Assembly: GCF_934295145.1 (NCBI RefSeq)
Contig: NZ_CAKRAS010000002.1
Location: forward strand, 1-64,000
DNA: 64,000 bases
Direction of reading: 5' to 3'
Origin: an uncultured Eubacterium sp.
Lineage (GTDB): Bacteria; Bacillota; Clostridia; Lachnospirales; Lachnospiraceae
The notes beneath the pieces were generated by a model, which saw only the letters and a list, made by a program, of their open reading frames with translations, made no database searches and had not been told where the DNA came from. The translations under genes were made by a program, and so were the position numbers. This document shows, piece by piece, positions 35,896 through 44,441 of the stretch (position 1 is the first letter of the stretch; every line of letters starts with the position of its first letter).

Positions 35896-37065
35896 TTACT
35901 CTAAAACTCTTCCGCCGTCGCCGATCTCTACGACATAGAAATCTGCTGCATAACCAATTTTCTCAAGATATGCCTTTCCAACGTTCTCAATAAATTTATC
36001 GACGCAGTCTGTTTTTACAATACTTACGGTACAACCGCCGAAGCCTGCGCCTGTCATACGGGAACCGATGACACCTTCCTGCTCCCAGGCGTTTTCAACC
36101 AGTGTATCAAGTTCGATACCGGTTACTTCATAATCGTCACGCAAAGATACGTGAGAAGCGTTCATCAGTTTTCCGAACTCGTCCAGGTTTCCTGCTTTCA
36201 GTGCTTCTACCGCTTTTAAGGTACGCTGGTTCTCGTAAACGGCATGTTTTGCACGACGCTGACGCACTTCGCTCTTGATCAGATCTTTGTTTTCCTCAAA
36301 TTCTTTCTCGGAAAGCTCACCAAGTGCTTTGATGTCCAGTTTGGTCTGAAGTTCTGCCAGAGCTTCCTCGCACTCTGCACGGCGCTCATTGTATTTGGAA
36401 TCACCAAGACCACGTTTTTTATTACTGCATGCAATTACAATTTTTTCATTTGCCAGTTTGATCGGTGCATATGTATAGGAAAGATCGCTGGTATCCAGGA
36501 AGATGGCCTGATCTTTTTTTCCCATTGCGATTGCGAACTGATCCATGATACCACAGTTAACGCCGTTGAAATTATTCTCAGAATACTGTCCGAATAATGC
36601 GATGTCGATCATGGAAATATCATCGTATCCAAAGAGATCACGCAGTGCTACACCGGTTACGACCTCTACAGAAGCAGAAGAAGAAAGTCCAGAGCCGTTC
36701 GGAATATTTCCGAATAACAGCATATCGAAACCGCAATCTATCGGGTAACCTTTTTCAATGAACGCCCAAACAACGCCCAGCGGATAGTTTGTCCAATCCA
36801 GAGCTTTGTCATATTTCAGATTGTCAAGACTTGCCTCGATCACACCAAGACTCTCAAAGTTTGTAGAATAAAAACGGAAATTGCGGTCCTCACGTTTTCT
36901 TACAATTGCATAGGTACCGATGGTCAGTGCACATGGAAATACATGTCCGCCATTGTAATCGGTATGCTCACCGATCAGATTTACTCTGCCCGGTGCAAAA
37001 TAGCTGCGGATATCACCTTCACTGCCAAATTTTTCTTTGAACTCTTTTAATAACTGCTCTTTCAT
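35896..37065 (-). CDS. galK: Galactokinase
   Basis: GHMP kinase that phosphorylates galactose at C1. The 389-residue protein has the galactokinase signature GRVNLIGEHTDYNGG at about 26-40, the ATP-binding NGSGLSSSAS and the C-terminal GSRMTGAGFGGCTVS. The frame is open 25 codons upstream, but GGAGGGG lies 4-6 nt before the ATG at 37065. It is the first gene of the gal operon, divergent from an AraC regulator that probably controls it. Confidence 0.97.
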   Translation of the reverse strand: MKEQLLKEFKEKFGSEGDIRSYFAPGRVNLIGEHTDYNGGHVFPCALTIGTYAIVRKREDRNFRFYSTNFESLGVIEASLDNLKYDKALDWTNYPLGVVWAFIEKGYPIDCGFDMLLFGNIPNGSGLSSSASVEVVTGVALRDLFGYDDISMIDIALFGQYSENNFNGVNCGIMDQFAIAMGKKDQAIFLDTSDLSYTYAPIKLANEKIVIACSNKKRGLGDSKYNERRAECEEALAELQTKLDIKALGELSEKEFEENKDLIKSEVRQRRAKHAVYENQRTLKAVEALKAGNLDEFGKLMNASHVSLRDDYEVTGIELDTLVENAWEQEGVIGSRMTGAGFGGCTVSIVKTDCVDKFIENVGKAYLEKIGYAADFYVVEIGDGGRVLE

Positions 37066-37237
37066 CGAACCCCTCCATCTGTTTCTTCTTACATTGTTCT
37101 TGTTATTATTAAACGGATATTCTCGATCCGCCTGCATCATTTATTCCCGCTGCATTGCATCTGTCATTTGCTCTGCCGCTGATAGTTTCATTGTACTTTC
37201 TTTCTTGCCAAATTCCTATGTGGAAATGTGTGCAAAA

Positions 37238-37264
37238 TATGTAAAAATGTTGTTTTTTTACATA
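37238..37264. promoter_or_regulatory. Palindromic operator candidate between galK and the divergent AraC gene
   Basis: A 10-bp inverted repeat TATGTAAAAA/TTTTTACATA with a 7-nt spacer lies in the 237-nt intergenic region, 38 nt before the AraC start and about 175 nt before galK. Its symmetry and place suggest a regulator binding site, or an AT-rich hairpin in the AraC leader. I could not pick clear -35/-10 pairs for galK. Confidence 0.45.
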
Positions 37265-37302
37265 TTTTATGTTAATCTGATTTTAATGTGGAGGGCAAGA
37301 AA

Positions 37303-38151
37303 ATGAGTGATTTTTACAAAGATTCTTACAAAATACGCAAATATGAACTTTTTTCCTTGTCTGTCTGTAATGTTGGCCATCAAAAATGTGACCCAAATCA
37401 TCACTGGGGTCCCGGCATAAAAGACCACTACCTGATCCATCACATTCTGACCGGCAAAGGCTATTATCACTGCAACGGAAAACTCTACACCCTGAAAGCC
37501 GGAGATTCCTTTCTGATTTATCCAAACCATGAGGTCTGGTATTATGCCGACAAGGAAGATCCCTGGGAATACTCCTGGATTGGATTCACCGGAAATGATG
37601 CTCCATCTATTTTGAAGGCAACTCGTTTTATGCCATCCTTCCCGGTGACGTACAACAATATCCACAGCGGCGAGATCAGTCAGCGTATGAACCAGATTTA
37701 TAACACCCGTGGAAATGATTTTATAAATTCCGTGGAAATGGCTGGGTATTTGTACATGCTTCTTGCTATCTATATGCGGGAGGCAGAAAAAAAGAATAAG
37801 CTGAGCCGAAAAGAAAGTTATGTGATCAAAACCATTGAGTATATTTCCTCAAACTATAGTTCACCAATCACGGTTGATGATATGGCAGCCTATGTTGGAT
37901 TAAGCCGGAGTTATCTGTGCCGGGCTTTTCAGGCGGTACTAGAGAAGTCGCCAAAGGAATACTTAAGTGAATATCGGATCAAGCAGGCCTGCTATCTGCT
38001 GACGCACAACGAAATGTCTATGATTGATATTGCGGAATCCGTCGGATTTGATAACAGTCTGTATTTTTCCCGTGTGTTTCACAAGCAGATGGGCATGCCG
38101 CCCACGGAATACGCCCGCCGCCACAAACCTTCCGATGAAAAAATGGAATAA
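37303..38151 (+). CDS. AraC-family transcriptional regulator, divergent from galK
   Basis: Regulator of 282 residues with an N-terminal cupin-like ligand domain (HHILTGKGYYHCNGKLYTLKAGD...) and two C-terminal helix-turn-helix motifs (VDDMAAYVGLSRSYLCRAFQ and MIDIAESVGFDNSLYFSRVF). GGAGG sits well before the ATG at 37303; the GTG at 37288 would place the Shine-Dalgarno inside the gene. Divergent placement from galK indicates control of the gal operon, in the manner of MsmR/RafR-like galactoside regulators. This is one of only three plus-strand genes in the window. Confidence 0.92.
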   Translation: MSDFYKDSYKIRKYELFSLSVCNVGHQKCDPNHHWGPGIKDHYLIHHILTGKGYYHCNGKLYTLKAGDSFLIYPNHEVWYYADKEDPWEYSWIGFTGNDAPSILKATRFMPSFPVTYNNIHSGEISQRMNQIYNTRGNDFINSVEMAGYLYMLLAIYMREAEKKNKLSRKESYVIKTIEYISSNYSSPITVDDMAAYVGLSRSYLCRAFQAVLEKSPKEYLSEYRIKQACYLLTHNEMSMIDIAESVGFDNSLYFSRVFHKQMGMPPTEYARRHKPSDEKME

Positions 38152-38169
38152 TTTGGGGGATATTAAAAG

Positions 38170-38343
38170 CAAAATCAGAGAAAATTTTCTCACTCACTAG
38201 ACGTTCACTACCCTCGTTTCACAGCGGTTTCATCGCGCTCGTTCTCGGTTCCTATAAAAGCTGGTCACCTTCCACTCGCGCAAAACCTTGTGAAACTCGG
38301 TCGTTCGCTTAATCGTTCGTTGAGAAAATTTTCTCTGATTTTG
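38170..38343 (-). repeat. 174-bp palindromic structured repeat, copy 4 (inverted)
   Basis: Most divergent copy, minus-strand orientation. Its outer stem is a perfect 23-bp match (38170-38192 with 38321-38343) though its sequence (CAAAATCAGAG...) differs widely from the other copies. The second stem reads GTTTCAC/GTGAAAC instead of GTTTTGC/GCAAAAC. The apical GACCAGCTTTTATAGGA and the GCGCGATGAAACC block are kept. Its right end (38170) lies 18 nt after the AraC stop codon. Confidence 0.88.
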
Positions 38344-38547
38344 TATTTCTATTTCGACAATACGCAACATTTTTTTAGTCCTCTTCTGCGTTATTGAAGA
38401 CGGCTCATCTTTACCGTTTCCATGATCATCATCTTATATTGTATATCTGTGCATGCAAAACAACTTTTATTCCTTGTATCGAAAGTTCTGCATGCGCAGC
38501 ATAGTACAAGGGTAAGCAATGTGGTTTCATTTTCATAGAGTAAATAG

Positions 38548-38720
38548 CGAAATCGAAGAATCCTTCTGCAACGAGCGATTTAGTAAGTGACTGAGCTTTG
38601 CGAGTTTTGCGCGAACGGGAACTGACCAGCTTCTATAGGAAGTGGGAGTGAGCGCGATAAAACCGATGCAAAGCGAAGGGAACGAACGGCTAGCTGTTGC
38701 AGAAGGATTCTTCGATTTCG
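38548..38720 (+). repeat. 173-bp palindromic structured repeat, copy 2
   Basis: Outer stem of 25 perfect pairs (38548-38572 with 38696-38720), starting CGAAATCGAAGAATCC. The second stem is GCTTTGC/GCAAAGC, a compensated change. The right end lies 29 nt from the purB stop. Together with the inverted copy it occupies most of the 598-nt convergent gap between the AraC gene and purB; in the 204 nt between the two copies I see no gene, promoter pair or known RNA. Confidence 0.9.
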
Positions 38721-38749
38721 TTTTATAAATATTAAATTTTAACCAATAA

Positions 38750-40183
38750 TTAAACCGTAATTTCGGCGGTCATTCCAAGGATTTCTTTATTTGCATCCAG
38801 AACCGGATTTACATAATTTTTCAGGAAATTATCTACCTGCAGCGGCGCACGTCCCTCATACTTGGACGGATCCATATTTGCCTGCAGTTCTTCCAGTGTC
38901 AGACCAAAGCTCTCATCTGCTGCGATAAGTTCCAACAGGTTGTTATCCAGACCATTCTGTTTAACATTTGCACCTGCCTGCATGGAAAGCTGACGGATTT
39001 TCTCATGAAGTTCCTGACGATCTCCGCCTTTTTTAACTGCATCCATCATGATGTTTTCTGTTGCCATGAACGGCAGCTCGCTCATCAGATGTTTTGTGAT
39101 TACTTTGTCATATACAACCAGTCCGTCTACGACGTTCAGGCACAGATCCAGCACGCCATCGATAGCAAGAAATCCTTCTGCCACGCTGAGACGTTTGTTT
39201 GCAGAATCATCCAGTGTACGCTCAAACCACTGTGTCGCGGATGTGATTGCCGGGTTTAAAGCGTCGATCATCACATATCTGGAAATAGAAGCAATACGCT
39301 CACTTCTCATCGGATTTCTCTTGTAAGCCATTGCAGAAGAACCGATCTGGTTTTTCTCAAACGGTTCCTCAACTTCTTTCAGATGCTGAAGCAGACGGAT
39401 ATCGTTTGACATTTTATGTGCACTTGCAGCGATTCCTGCAACGACATTTAACACTCTTGTATCTACTTTTCTGGAATAAGTCTGTCCTGATACCGGATAA
39501 CACTCTTTGAATCCCATTTTCTCTGCGATCATCGGATCAATCTTATCAATTGTTTCCTGATCTCCTTCAAACAGTTCTAAGAAACTTGCCTGTGTACCTG
39601 TGGTTCCTTTGGAACCAAGTAATTTCAATGAGTCTAAAACATAATCAAGATCTTCCAGATCCATCAGAAATTCCTGTGTCCACAGTGTGGCACGTTTTCC
39701 GACAGTTGTCGGCTGGGCTGGCTGGAAATGAGTAAAAGCCAGTGTCGGCAGATTTTTGTAACGATCGGCAAATTTTGCAAGCTCTGCGATAACGTTCACC
39801 AGTTTTCTGCGAACTAATTTCAGAGCCTCAGACATCAGAATGATATCTGTATTGTCGCCAACGTAACAGGATGTCGCACCAAGGTGAATAATACCTTTTG
39901 CTTTCGGGCACTGTACACCGTATGCGTATACATGAGACATAACGTCATGACGCACCAGTTTTTCACGCTCTTTAGCAACTTCAAAGTTGATGTCATCTTT
40001 GTGTGCTTTCAGCTCGTCGATCTGCTCCTGTGTAATGTCCAGACCGAGTTCTTTCTCTGTCTCGGCGAGGGCGATCCAGAGACGTCTCCAGGTACGAAAT
40101 TTCATCTCCGGCGAAAAAATATACTGCATTTCTTTGCTTGCATAACGCTCGGAAAGCGGGCTTGTATATCTGTCTGTACTCAT
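38750..40183 (-). CDS. purB: Adenylosuccinate lyase
   Basis: Cleaves SAICAR to AICAR and adenylosuccinate to AMP, each with release of fumarate, in purine synthesis. The 477-residue protein has the fumarase/aspartase superfamily signature GSSAMAYKRNPMRSE from 281 onward and the TSCYVGDNTD active-site strand near 104-113. An ATG five codons upstream exists, but AGGAG stands 7 nt before the ATG at 40183. It is the last gene of the purC-purF-purB run. Confidence 0.97.
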   Translation of the reverse strand: MSTDRYTSPLSERYASKEMQYIFSPEMKFRTWRRLWIALAETEKELGLDITQEQIDELKAHKDDINFEVAKEREKLVRHDVMSHVYAYGVQCPKAKGIIHLGATSCYVGDNTDIILMSEALKLVRRKLVNVIAELAKFADRYKNLPTLAFTHFQPAQPTTVGKRATLWTQEFLMDLEDLDYVLDSLKLLGSKGTTGTQASFLELFEGDQETIDKIDPMIAEKMGFKECYPVSGQTYSRKVDTRVLNVVAGIAASAHKMSNDIRLLQHLKEVEEPFEKNQIGSSAMAYKRNPMRSERIASISRYVMIDALNPAITSATQWFERTLDDSANKRLSVAEGFLAIDGVLDLCLNVVDGLVVYDKVITKHLMSELPFMATENIMMDAVKKGGDRQELHEKIRQLSMQAGANVKQNGLDNNLLELIAADESFGLTLEELQANMDPSKYEGRAPLQVDNFLKNYVNPVLDANKEILGMTAEITV

Positions 40184-40220
40184 AGTTGTTCTCCTCATTT
40201 CTGTTAATTTTCATTACATT

Positions 40221-41669
40221 TTATCGCTCATATTCACCACGGATGTCTTCTGTCGGCGGAGCTAACGGGTATGTTCCTGTAAAGCATCCCTCACAGATTG
40301 GCAGACCGTTTACCATTTCTTTCAGACGTTCAATACGCAGATATCCAAGGGAATCTGCTCCGATGAGGTCGCGGATATCCTCAATGGAACGGTTGTATGC
40401 GATCAGCTGCTCCCTGGCAGGAATATCGGTTCCGAAGTAACATGGCCATAAGAAAGGCGGTGCACTGATGCGCACATGCACTTCTTTTGCTCCTGCTTCT
40501 TTCAGCATATTTACGATCAGTCCGGATGTGGTTCCACGTACGATGGAATCGTCAATCATAATGATCCGTTTTCCGGCAACTGCCTCTTTTACTACATTTA
40601 ATTTTACCCGGACACTCTGCTCACGGCTGCTCTGTTTCGGCTTAATGAACGTACGTCCCACATAGCTGTTTTTAACAAATGCGGTACCGTATGGAATGCC
40701 GGATTCCATTGCATAGCCAAGTGCTGCAGCGTTTCCGGATTCCGGAACACCGACAACCAGATCTGCCTCCACCGGCGAATCCTGTGCAAGAAATCTGCCG
40801 GCTTTGATTCTGGCATCATACACGCTGATACCATCAAAGTGGCTGTCTGCTCTTGCGAAATAAATATATTCAAAAATACATCTTCCCTGTTTGCACGGAT
40901 CAATGGCATTTGTCATATCAGAAGAAATTTCTCCCTCTCCATTGATCGTAACGACCTCACCCGGTTTTACATCACGTACAAACTCTGCACCGATGGTTTC
41001 CAGCGCACAGGTCTCGGATGTAATAATATAAGAATTGTCACGTTTACCAATACATAACGGTTTGAATCCAAACGGATCACGGGCGCCGATCAGTTTTCGC
41101 GGGCTCATGACAACAATGGAATATGCACCTTTCATTTTTGCAGCGGCGCGCTGTACAGCTTCCTCAACGGTTCCGACTTTCAGACGCTCTCTTGCGATGT
41201 GGTATGCGATAACCTCAGAGTCAATGGTGGTTTGGAAGATCGCACCTGTATACTCCAGATCATGACGCAGTTCATTTGCATTGATCAGGTTTCCGTTGTG
41301 CGCCAACGCCAGTGTACCTTTTACATAATTCAGTACCAGAGGCTGCGCATTTTCTCTGGTGGAAGCTCCTGCGGTAGAATAACGCACATGACCTACACCT
41401 ATGTCACCTTTCAGACGCTCCAGCTTTTCTGCATCAAATACTTCATTGACAAGTCCCATATCCTTGAAACTGGATACTTTTCCCTTTGGTCCCTGTGTCT
41501 CGCTGACCGCGATACCGCAGCTCTCCTGTCCACGGTGCTGCAGGGCGAACAGGCCATAATAAATGCTAGATGCTACATCATGTCCGTCTAAATCATAGAT
41601 ACCAAAGACACCACACTCCTCATGTAATTCGTCCTGTGCCATGGTCTGTTCCATTTTGTTTTCCAGCAT
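40221..41669 (-). CDS. purF: Amidophosphoribosyltransferase
   Basis: Catalyses the committed step of purine synthesis, PRPP plus glutamine to phosphoribosylamine. The 482-residue precursor has an 18-residue propeptide before the N-terminal nucleophile C19 (ECGVFGIY), the glutaminase domain with GHVRYSTAG and HNGNLIN, and the PRPP site MIDDSIVRGTT. Cysteines in GRCIFEY, WPCYFG and CEGC match the 4Fe-4S ligands of the Bacillus-type enzyme. GGAGGG lies 9 nt before the ATG. It stands 28 nt behind purC and 37 nt before purB. Confidence 0.97.
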   Translation of the reverse strand: MLENKMEQTMAQDELHEECGVFGIYDLDGHDVASSIYYGLFALQHRGQESCGIAVSETQGPKGKVSSFKDMGLVNEVFDAEKLERLKGDIGVGHVRYSTAGASTRENAQPLVLNYVKGTLALAHNGNLINANELRHDLEYTGAIFQTTIDSEVIAYHIARERLKVGTVEEAVQRAAAKMKGAYSIVVMSPRKLIGARDPFGFKPLCIGKRDNSYIITSETCALETIGAEFVRDVKPGEVVTINGEGEISSDMTNAIDPCKQGRCIFEYIYFARADSHFDGISVYDARIKAGRFLAQDSPVEADLVVGVPESGNAAALGYAMESGIPYGTAFVKNSYVGRTFIKPKQSSREQSVRVKLNVVKEAVAGKRIIMIDDSIVRGTTSGLIVNMLKEAGAKEVHVRISAPPFLWPCYFGTDIPAREQLIAYNRSIEDIRDLIGADSLGYLRIERLKEMVNGLPICEGCFTGTYPLAPPTEDIRGEYER

Positions 41670-41697
41670 GAATCTTTTCCCTCCAACTTACGCAGTT

Positions 41698-42579
41698 TTA
41701 TGCTTCGAATTTTTTTCCAGTCAGCACTTCATATGCCTCTTTATACTTATCAACTGTTTTCTCGATAACCTCATCCGGAAGCAGATAATCGCTGTCCGGG
41801 TTTGCTTTTAACCAGTCTCTTACAAACTGTTTGTCATAAGACGGCTGACCTTTTCCGGCTTCATATCCTTCTAATGGCCAGAAACGGGAACTATCCGGTG
41901 TCAGCATTTCATCACCGAGAATAACATTTCCATTCTCATCCAGACCAAACTCAAATTTTGTATCTGCGATAATGATACCTTTGCTTAATGCATACTCTGC
42001 GCATTTTTTGTAAAGTGCAATCGTATAATCACGCAGTTTCTCTGCATACTCCTGTCCTTTACCCGGATAAATCTTCTCCAGATTGATCACAGTCTGCTCG
42101 TAGCTTACGTTTTCATCATGATCACCAATCTCTGCTTTTGTGGACGGTGTATAGATTGGCTCAGGCAGCTTCTCAGATTCTTTTAATCCTTCCGGAAGCT
42201 TGATACCGCAGACAGTACCATTTTCACAGTAGCTTGCCCAACCGCTTCCAGTAATGTAACCACGTACAATACACTCCACCGGCAGCATCTCCAGTTTCTT
42301 ACATTTCATGCTGTTTCCATCAAATCTCTCGTTCTGGAAAAACTCCGGCATATCTTTAACATCTGTAGAAATCATGTGATTCGGTAAAATGTCTTTTGTA
42401 AAATCAAACCAGAACTCTGACATTTTTGTCAGAATGGTACCCTTTTTCTCTACTTTATTTTTTAAAATTACATCAAAGGCAGAAATTCTGTCCGTGGCAG
42501 TAATGATCAGGCTGTCACCAATATCATAAACCTCACGTACTTTTCCTTCTTTCACCGGTTTGAATGTCTGAATGCTCAT
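41698..42579 (-). CDS. purC: SAICAR synthase (phosphoribosylaminoimidazole-succinocarboxamide synthase)
   Basis: Joins aspartate to CAIR in the eighth step of purine synthesis. The 293-residue protein shows the family motifs GKVREVYDIGD near the N-terminus, CIVRGYITGSGW, and IIADTKFEFG. The length is that of the longer eukaryote-like/clostridial form. It is the first gene of the pur unit, with a strong promoter about 145 nt upstream. The leader contains a hairpin (ATTTCTG...CAGAAAT) but no purine riboswitch that I recognise. Confidence 0.97.
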   Translation of the reverse strand: MSIQTFKPVKEGKVREVYDIGDSLIITATDRISAFDVILKNKVEKKGTILTKMSEFWFDFTKDILPNHMISTDVKDMPEFFQNERFDGNSMKCKKLEMLPVECIVRGYITGSGWASYCENGTVCGIKLPEGLKESEKLPEPIYTPSTKAEIGDHDENVSYEQTVINLEKIYPGKGQEYAEKLRDYTIALYKKCAEYALSKGIIIADTKFEFGLDENGNVILGDEMLTPDSSRFWPLEGYEAGKGQPSYDKQFVRDWLKANPDSDYLLPDEVIEKTVDKYKEAYEVLTGKKFEA

Positions 42580-42721
42580 AGCGATTGATTCCCCTTTTCT
42601 CTGTATTGTACTAATTTAGTCTCTGTAATTTCTGCGAAGCATGATACTTATAAAAAGTGTTCAGAAATCCGTTCACATCTGACGCATCATTTTATAAATA
42701 AAACTATCGCAATGTAATTTA

Positions 42722-42751
42722 AGTATAATACATTCGAAAAACATTCGTCAA
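42722..42751 (-). promoter_or_regulatory. SigA-type promoter of the purCFB unit
   Basis: Minus strand TTGACG (42746-42751), 18-nt spacer and TATACT (42722-42727). The resulting leader would be about 135 nt, long enough for regulation. Confidence 0.8.
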
Positions 42752-42762
42752 TCGACAATGAC

Positions 42763-42867
42763 AGCAGAATAGAAAAGTGCGTGTAGAAAATCCAGCTTTA
42801 TTTATTAGTATTTTTGTATATTTTTTCTTACTTATTAGTATTTCTTATATCTATTTTCTATTCTGCT
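42763..42867. repeat. 14-bp perfect inverted repeat around an AT-rich segment
   Basis: AGCAGAATAGAAAA (42763-42776) and its exact complement (42854-42867) enclose 77 nt of AT-rich sequence with a direct repeat TTATTAGTATTT. It lies between the MATE gene stop and the purC promoter. It could end the MATE transcript as a long hairpin or be a remnant of a small element. Confidence 0.65.
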
Positions 42868-42878
42868 TCTATAAATGA

Positions 42879-44207
42879 CTATTCCTTCACACTGCGCCGA
42901 TAGATTGCCACTGCAAATACTGCGCTCAGTGCTTCTGCCACCCAAAAAGCATGCCATACGCCAACAGCTCCAAAGAATCGACTAAAAATAAATGCCAGTG
43001 GAATAATCAGTACCACATAACGTGATAACGAAATAAGTAAGGATGGTATTCCTTTTCCTAATCCCTCCAGTGCACCACAGGCTGTAACAGATACTGCAGA
43101 CAAGATGAAGCCGAAACAGATAATATGTAATGCAGTAACACCAGTCTGAACGGTTTGTGGATTTTCAGCAAATGCACCCATCAATTTTCCCGGGATCGTC
43201 AGGCATAAAATCATGCCTGCTGTCATAATGCAAATATTCAAGAGCAATGTCAGACGGTAGAGCTGCTCTACACGTTTATGTTCCCTTGCGCCATAATTGT
43301 AGCCGATCAGCGGGCGCATTCCCTGAATGATTCCGTTGGCCGGCATATATAAGAACGTTTGCAGTTTATAATAAATGCCAAGCACCAATACATATGTCTG
43401 GGAAAATGCTGCCAGGATCGCATTCAGCGCTGTGGTCAATACGGAAGTCAACGCCATATTCAAAATAGCCGGCACACCGATACTGTAGAGCTGCTTTGTC
43501 ACTTCCCTGGTCAAATGCAAATATTCCCGACGGAAGGCCACCCGCTTTGGTTGTTTCAGATATGCAATGATATAAATTACAATCGGTACACACTGTCCAA
43601 ATCCGGTTGCCAGTGCAGCTCCTGCAATTCCAAGTTTTGGAAATGGTCCGATGCCGAAAATGATCATCGGATCCAGTATAATATTCAGACCACATCCGAT
43701 CAGCAGACTTATCATGGTGATTTTCATATTTCCAATTGCCTGATTCATTTTTTCCAAAGTCAGATTCACACTAAGAATAACAGAAAAAGAAAATACAATT
43801 GCTGCATAACGTGTACCAAGTGCAATCACATTCTCGTCTGTGGTAAATAATTTCAAAAAAAACGGAATGCTGACAATACATATCATTGTCATAACAATCC
43901 CATGAATCACTGCCAGCACCATCCCCTGTGTCAGTGCCTCATCGGCTTTATCTCTTCTTCCAGCGCCAAGATACTGGGCAATCATGGCATTGATGCCGAC
44001 GCCAAAACCAATGGCTACTGCGTTGATAAAGTTCTGAATCGGAAATACCAGAGAAAGTGCTGTCATGGCATCCTCACTGATTTTTGCCACAAAATAACTG
44101 TCTACAATATTATAAAGCGAATTTACTGCCATGGAGATGACCATCGGAAGGGACATCGACAGCAACAGCGGAAAAATCGGTTTTTCTTTCATAAATGTCT
44201 CGTTCAA
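42879..44207 (-). CDS. MATE-family multidrug/sodium efflux transporter
   Basis: Membrane protein of 442 residues with about twelve helices in two halves and the MATE N-terminal pattern LPMVISMAVNSLYNIVDSYFVAKI, plus GFGVGINAMIAQYLGAGRRDKADEAL. Proteins of this type export cationic compounds using a sodium or proton gradient; substrates cannot be predicted. It is placed alone between gpmI and the pur genes. Confidence 0.93.
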   Translation of the reverse strand: MNETFMKEKPIFPLLLSMSLPMVISMAVNSLYNIVDSYFVAKISEDAMTALSLVFPIQNFINAVAIGFGVGINAMIAQYLGAGRRDKADEALTQGMVLAVIHGIVMTMICIVSIPFFLKLFTTDENVIALGTRYAAIVFSFSVILSVNLTLEKMNQAIGNMKITMISLLIGCGLNIILDPMIIFGIGPFPKLGIAGAALATGFGQCVPIVIYIIAYLKQPKRVAFRREYLHLTREVTKQLYSIGVPAILNMALTSVLTTALNAILAAFSQTYVLVLGIYYKLQTFLYMPANGIIQGMRPLIGYNYGAREHKRVEQLYRLTLLLNICIMTAGMILCLTIPGKLMGAFAENPQTVQTGVTALHIICFGFILSAVSVTACGALEGLGKGIPSLLISLSRYVVLIIPLAFIFSRFFGAVGVWHAFWVAEALSAVFAVAIYRRSVKE

Positions 44208-44364
44208 TTACTTATACTCCTCCTATCATAAAGCAGATATCACTTTGTTACTCACATCTGATTTATTTGCGAATTTTAATCATAACACAAAAATGCAGAT
44301 CACGAAAGCAGGTTGTCACATGCAGTGCATACAGCACTTCTTTTTTCTGTAAAACGCAAAAAAA

Positions 44365-44400
44365 CGCCACACGACAGCACAAAAATACTATCGTGTGGCG
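44365..44400 (-). terminator. Rho-independent terminator behind gpmI
   Basis: A 10-bp stem CGCCACACGA/TCGTGTGGCG with a 16-nt loop, followed on the minus strand by TTTTTTTGCG. It begins 41 nt after the gpmI stop. Confidence 0.92.
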
Positions 44401-44441
44401 AAAGAGCTTACTCGCGGAAAATCCACAATTTACTTTGGTAT

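Noticed and set aside
37288..37302. GTG start for the divergent AraC gene
   Set aside because: The GGAGG ribosome site would lie inside the gene; the ATG at 37303 is correctly spaced from it.
38170..38343. Insertion sequence remnant
   Set aside because: No transposase fragment and no clear target-site duplication are seen beside any of the four copies; a MITE origin remains possible but is not supported here.
42580..42721. Possible purine or PRPP riboswitch in the purC leader
   Set aside because: The leader is long and holds a small hairpin, but I could not find the conserved core of purine, PRPP or ppGpp riboswitches.
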